Shown here in pieces: positions 5,727-7,952 of a DNA stretch of 7,952 nt (position 1 is the first letter of the stretch; each line of letters opens with the position of its first letter). Origin of the DNA: Campylobacteraceae bacterium (lineage in GTDB: Bacteria; Campylobacterota; Campylobacteria; Campylobacterales; Sulfurovaceae); assembly GCA_027063325.1 (NCBI GenBank), contig JAMOSA010000232.1:1-7952 (forward strand), read 5' to 3'. The position numbers and the translations under genes were made by a program. The notes beneath the pieces were generated by a model. That model ran no database searches and had not been told where the DNA came from. It was given only the letters and a program-made list of their open reading frames with translations.

Positions 5727-7157
5727 TTAAAATAGCTGTCTTGCCCAATTTATAAATTTACTTACAACCCCACTCTTCTCTTCAGTTGGGTTGGGCAAAT
5801 CCATAAAGTTAAAATCACTATTATTTGATACTCCACTCTTTGTGGATTTATTATCTTTATTATCTTGAACTGTTTGTGGTGGATATATACCACTCTCTGT
5901 ACTGTATGGATTATCTTTGGTATCACTATCACTACTGTTTAAAGCTATATCACTGAGTGTATTTTCCAAAGCATCATCTTTGTGATGTAGCATATTATTT
6001 GAATTGTTTATCTCATATTGAGTATGCCCACCAGCTTGATAAAAAAGTAATCCTATTATGGTAGAGTAAACTGGATCATCAAGATTTTTGAATAATCCCC
6101 CTATCTTCCACGGTTTTGCTATGCGTACAGGCATACCATGAAAAATATCCTGAGCCAACTCTCTCATACCCTCAAGTTTTGTCATACCACCTGTTAATAT
6201 AATCCCAGCACCTATTTGATCTCTTAGACCACTTCTATCCAAGGATTTTGACAACAGCATCAAAGCCTCTTCGACTCTTGCCAGAATGACGCGGTGTACA
6301 ATCTCTAAAGATATTTCATTTTTATTGTCATGGTCACCTATTACAGGCAATTCGATAGTCTCATTTGAAAATTCTGTCAAGGAACCATACTGTATCTTTA
6401 CCTGCTCTGCCACCTGCAACGGTGTATGCAAAGCCATTGAAAGATCATTTGTAATATGGTTTGAACCCACTCCCAAGTAGTCATTAAACCTTACAGAATT
6501 TCCTATATGAATTACCAAATTGCTGGTTTGTCCACCCATATCAATTACTGCAACTCCAAGCTCTTTCTCATCTTCACCCATAGTGGCAATTGCAGAAGCA
6601 TAACTGTTTAACACAATAGCTTCAATATCAAGTCCTGCTGAGCGAATAGCCTTTTTGAGATTGCTGAGACTCGATTTTTGAACAGTAATGATATTTACAT
6701 CTACTTCCATACGAGATGCATTCATACCATATGGATCTTCTATAAAATCCTGATCATCTACACGAAAATTATAGGGTAATACATGAATAACTTCATCATC
6801 ACTTGAGATATTAGCATTATATAGAGCAGTCTCCATTACCCTCTTTATCTCTCGTATAGAGATGTCTTTGTTTGGTATATTTACAATCCCTGTGGAATTT
6901 ACATTCTTTGCATACGCATTGGATATCGATACCGTAGCCACTGAAATATTGTTTCCAGCTATGCGTCTAGCATCACTCAGAGCCTTTTTTACACACTTGG
7001 ATGCAAGTTCTATATTGGTAATAATACCCTTCTTGACACCCATAGATTTTGCAAAACCATGACCTGTGATACTGATAACACCCTGTTCATTTATTTCGGC
7101 AATGACTGCGGATACTTTTGTCGATCCAATATCGATAGCCAAAATTGTTTTTGCCAA
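5727..7157 (-). CDS. ftsA: Cell division protein FtsA (TTG start)
   Basis: Actin-like ATPase that anchors FtsZ filaments to the cytoplasmic membrane. With the TTG at 7157 the product has 476 residues and begins AKTILAIDIGSTK after the start Met, as typical FtsA proteins do. Nucleotide-binding motifs: phosphate-1 DIGSTK (9-14), phosphate-2 IDMGGQTSN (205-213), adenosine GIILTGGMTK (318-327). The FtsA-specific SHS2 (1C) domain lies at about 80-160. After about residue 380 comes a long Asn/Ser/Asp-rich linker of roughly 75 residues, then the amphipathic membrane helix GVVSKFINWARQLF (463-476). AAGGGA lies 6 bases before this TTG. A further in-frame TTG at 7175 would add six residues and overlap the upstream gene by 17 bases, but it sits upstream of that ribosome site. 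The chosen start is one base past the upstream stop, so translation is likely coupled. Confidence 0.97.
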   Translation of the reverse strand: MAKTILAIDIGSTKVSAVIAEINEQGVISITGHGFAKSMGVKKGIITNIELASKCVKKALSDARRIAGNNISVATVSISNAYAKNVNSTGIVNIPNKDISIREIKRVMETALYNANISSDDEVIHVLPYNFRVDDQDFIEDPYGMNASRMEVDVNIITVQKSSLSNLKKAIRSAGLDIEAIVLNSYASAIATMGEDEKELGVAVIDMGGQTSNLVIHIGNSVRFNDYLGVGSNHITNDLSMALHTPLQVAEQVKIQYGSLTEFSNETIELPVIGDHDNKNEISLEIVHRVILARVEEALMLLSKSLDRSGLRDQIGAGIILTGGMTKLEGMRELAQDIFHGMPVRIAKPWKIGGLFKNLDDPVYSTIIGLLFYQAGGHTQYEINNSNNMLHHKDDALENTLSDIALNSSDSDTKDNPYSTESGIYPPQTVQDNKDNKSTKSGVSNNSDFNFMDLPNPTEEKSGVVSKFINWARQLF

Positions 7158-7158
7158 T

Positions 7159-7952
7159 TTATATCCCTTGTACAAACTTCTTTACACTATAGCGAGAAGT
7201 TAAGTTTTTGATTAAAGACTCCTCGAAATAACCCTCTTTGAGCTGGTCAGAGATTTTAACAATAGCACCGCTACTATTCTCATCTTTCTCCAACATCTTT
7301 TGTTCAACAATCTCATAAACAACTCGGTCATTCAATACCGCTATGATACCTTGTTTGTGATTAGATGTAAATAATTTTTGTAAAAAAATTCCCATCTTAT
7401 TCCCCTCCAACCCTTTCAAAGGTTCGGTAGAACGGGGATTTATAAAGTTACTCTCAAATGGTAACTTACTACTGTTTATAAGTAACTCTTTAGCTTTATT
7501 GTCTATAGCATCTTTGATAGCAATTTTCTGCCAATCTACTTTAACTTTCTCTTTTGCATCTTCAAAACTCAATATTACAGGATTTACTACATCTACTACC
7601 TTGATTGTAACATATCGGCTACCTACAGCTTTTGGTTTTATCAATTTGCCATTATCACTATTTTTGATAGCTTTCCAGGCATCTTTACTCAATCTTTTAT
7701 CATCTACAGCCAATGTTACATTCTCATCGGCATCCCTTTTGCCCTTTTTGTATGCAACATACTCCAAAAGAGCTCTCTTTTTACCCTTTTTGAGTTTCAA
7801 ATCCTGAGTGACTTTGGGTTTGGCATCTTCAAAACTGAGTGATTTACCATCACTGCCAATATAGTTAAAACTGTTTTTGGTATAAAACTCTTTGAGTTCA
7901 CTCTCAGTAACATTAATATCAGATGTATCACTCCATAAAAGTTGAAGTTTGT
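7159..7952 (-). CDS. PpiD/SurA-like periplasmic chaperone (peptidyl-prolyl isomerase family), 5' end outside window
   Basis: C-terminal 263 codons of a larger protein; the frame is open to the right edge. Two copies of a helical family motif are visible: SFEDAKPKVTQDLKLKKGKK near residues 39-58 of the visible part and SFEDAKEKVKVDWQKIAIKD near 139-158. They resemble the connecting helices of SurA/PpiD-type foldases, which assist folding of exported proteins at the periplasmic face. An ESELKEFYTKN segment lies near 17-27. I see no clear parvulin active-site signature in the visible part, so catalytic activity cannot be claimed. The N-terminal membrane anchor and chaperone domain would be beyond the edge. 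Placement directly before ftsA and ftsZ matches the order known in Campylobacter and Helicobacter, which supports the call. An internal TTG at 7800 should not be taken as the start, because the homologous frame continues upstream. Confidence 0.75.
   Translation of the reverse strand, partial: KLQLLWSDTSDINVTESELKEFYTKNSFNYIGSDGKSLSFEDAKPKVTQDLKLKKGKKRALLEYVAYKKGKRDADENVTLAVDDKRLSKDAWKAIKNSDNGKLIKPKAVGSRYVTIKVVDVVNPVILSFEDAKEKVKVDWQKIAIKDAIDNKAKELLINSSKLPFESNFINPRSTEPLKGLEGNKMGIFLQKLFTSNHKQGIIAVLNDRVVYEIVEQKMLEKDENSSGAIVKISDQLKEGYFEESLIKNLTSRYSVKKFVQGI
7164..7169 (-). promoter_or_regulatory. Ribosome binding site deciding the ftsA TTG start
   Basis: Minus-strand AAGGGA lies inside the last codons (Gln-Gly-Ile) of the chaperone gene, 6 bases before TTG at 7157. 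No in-frame ATG is nearby. The alternative TTG at 7175 lies upstream of this site and so cannot use it. Confidence 0.7.

Noticed and set aside
7175..7175. TTG at 7175 as the ftsA start
   Set aside because: The ribosome site AAGGGA is downstream of it, and the extra YKGYKL residues are not typical of FtsA N-termini.
7499..7807. Plus-strand open frame of 102 codons
   Set aside because: It lies antisense to the chaperone gene, and its hydrophobic content follows from the complement of Lys-rich codons.

Overview
The window is low-GC, AT-rich DNA that looks like a chromosomal segment of a Campylobacterota (former Epsilonproteobacteria) bacterium. Three things point there: the gene order PpiD/SurA-like chaperone, ftsA, ftsZ; a UPF0323-type lipoprotein paired with a glutathionylspermidine-synthetase-like ATP-grasp protein, as I recall for Helicobacter and Campylobacter; and the extended -10 style of one candidate promoter. 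I cannot fix the genus from sequence alone. Every gene is on the minus strand, so transcription runs from the right edge to the left edge.

Right part (4471-7952), cell division: the C-terminal 263 codons of a PpiD/SurA-like periplasmic chaperone, then ftsA, then ftsZ. The chaperone stop and the most likely ftsA start (a TTG codon) are one base apart, and ftsA and ftsZ are 32 bases apart, so the three probably form one operon. FtsA tethers FtsZ filaments to the membrane through its C-terminal amphipathic helix, which should grip the conserved C-terminal peptide of FtsZ. A strong hairpin lies just after ftsZ.

Middle (2485-4283): a small lipoprotein (UPF0323/YgiB-like) and a YgiC-like ATP-grasp amide ligase, translationally coupled with the start codon 2 bases after the lipoprotein stop. 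A TATAAT box upstream is flanked by a 9-bp inverted repeat that could be an operator.

Left part (1-2427): a secreted M15-family (LAS-type) peptidoglycan peptidase with its own extended -10 promoter, a 253-base AT-rich spacer, and the first 477 codons of a type I secretion ABC transporter of the LssB/LapB family. This transporter carries an N-terminal C39-like domain without the catalytic cysteine. Its ATPase domain lies beyond the left edge.

The window is mostly well-conserved housekeeping sequence. The least understood part is the lipoprotein/ATP-grasp pair. No RNA genes, mobile elements or CRISPR arrays were seen.
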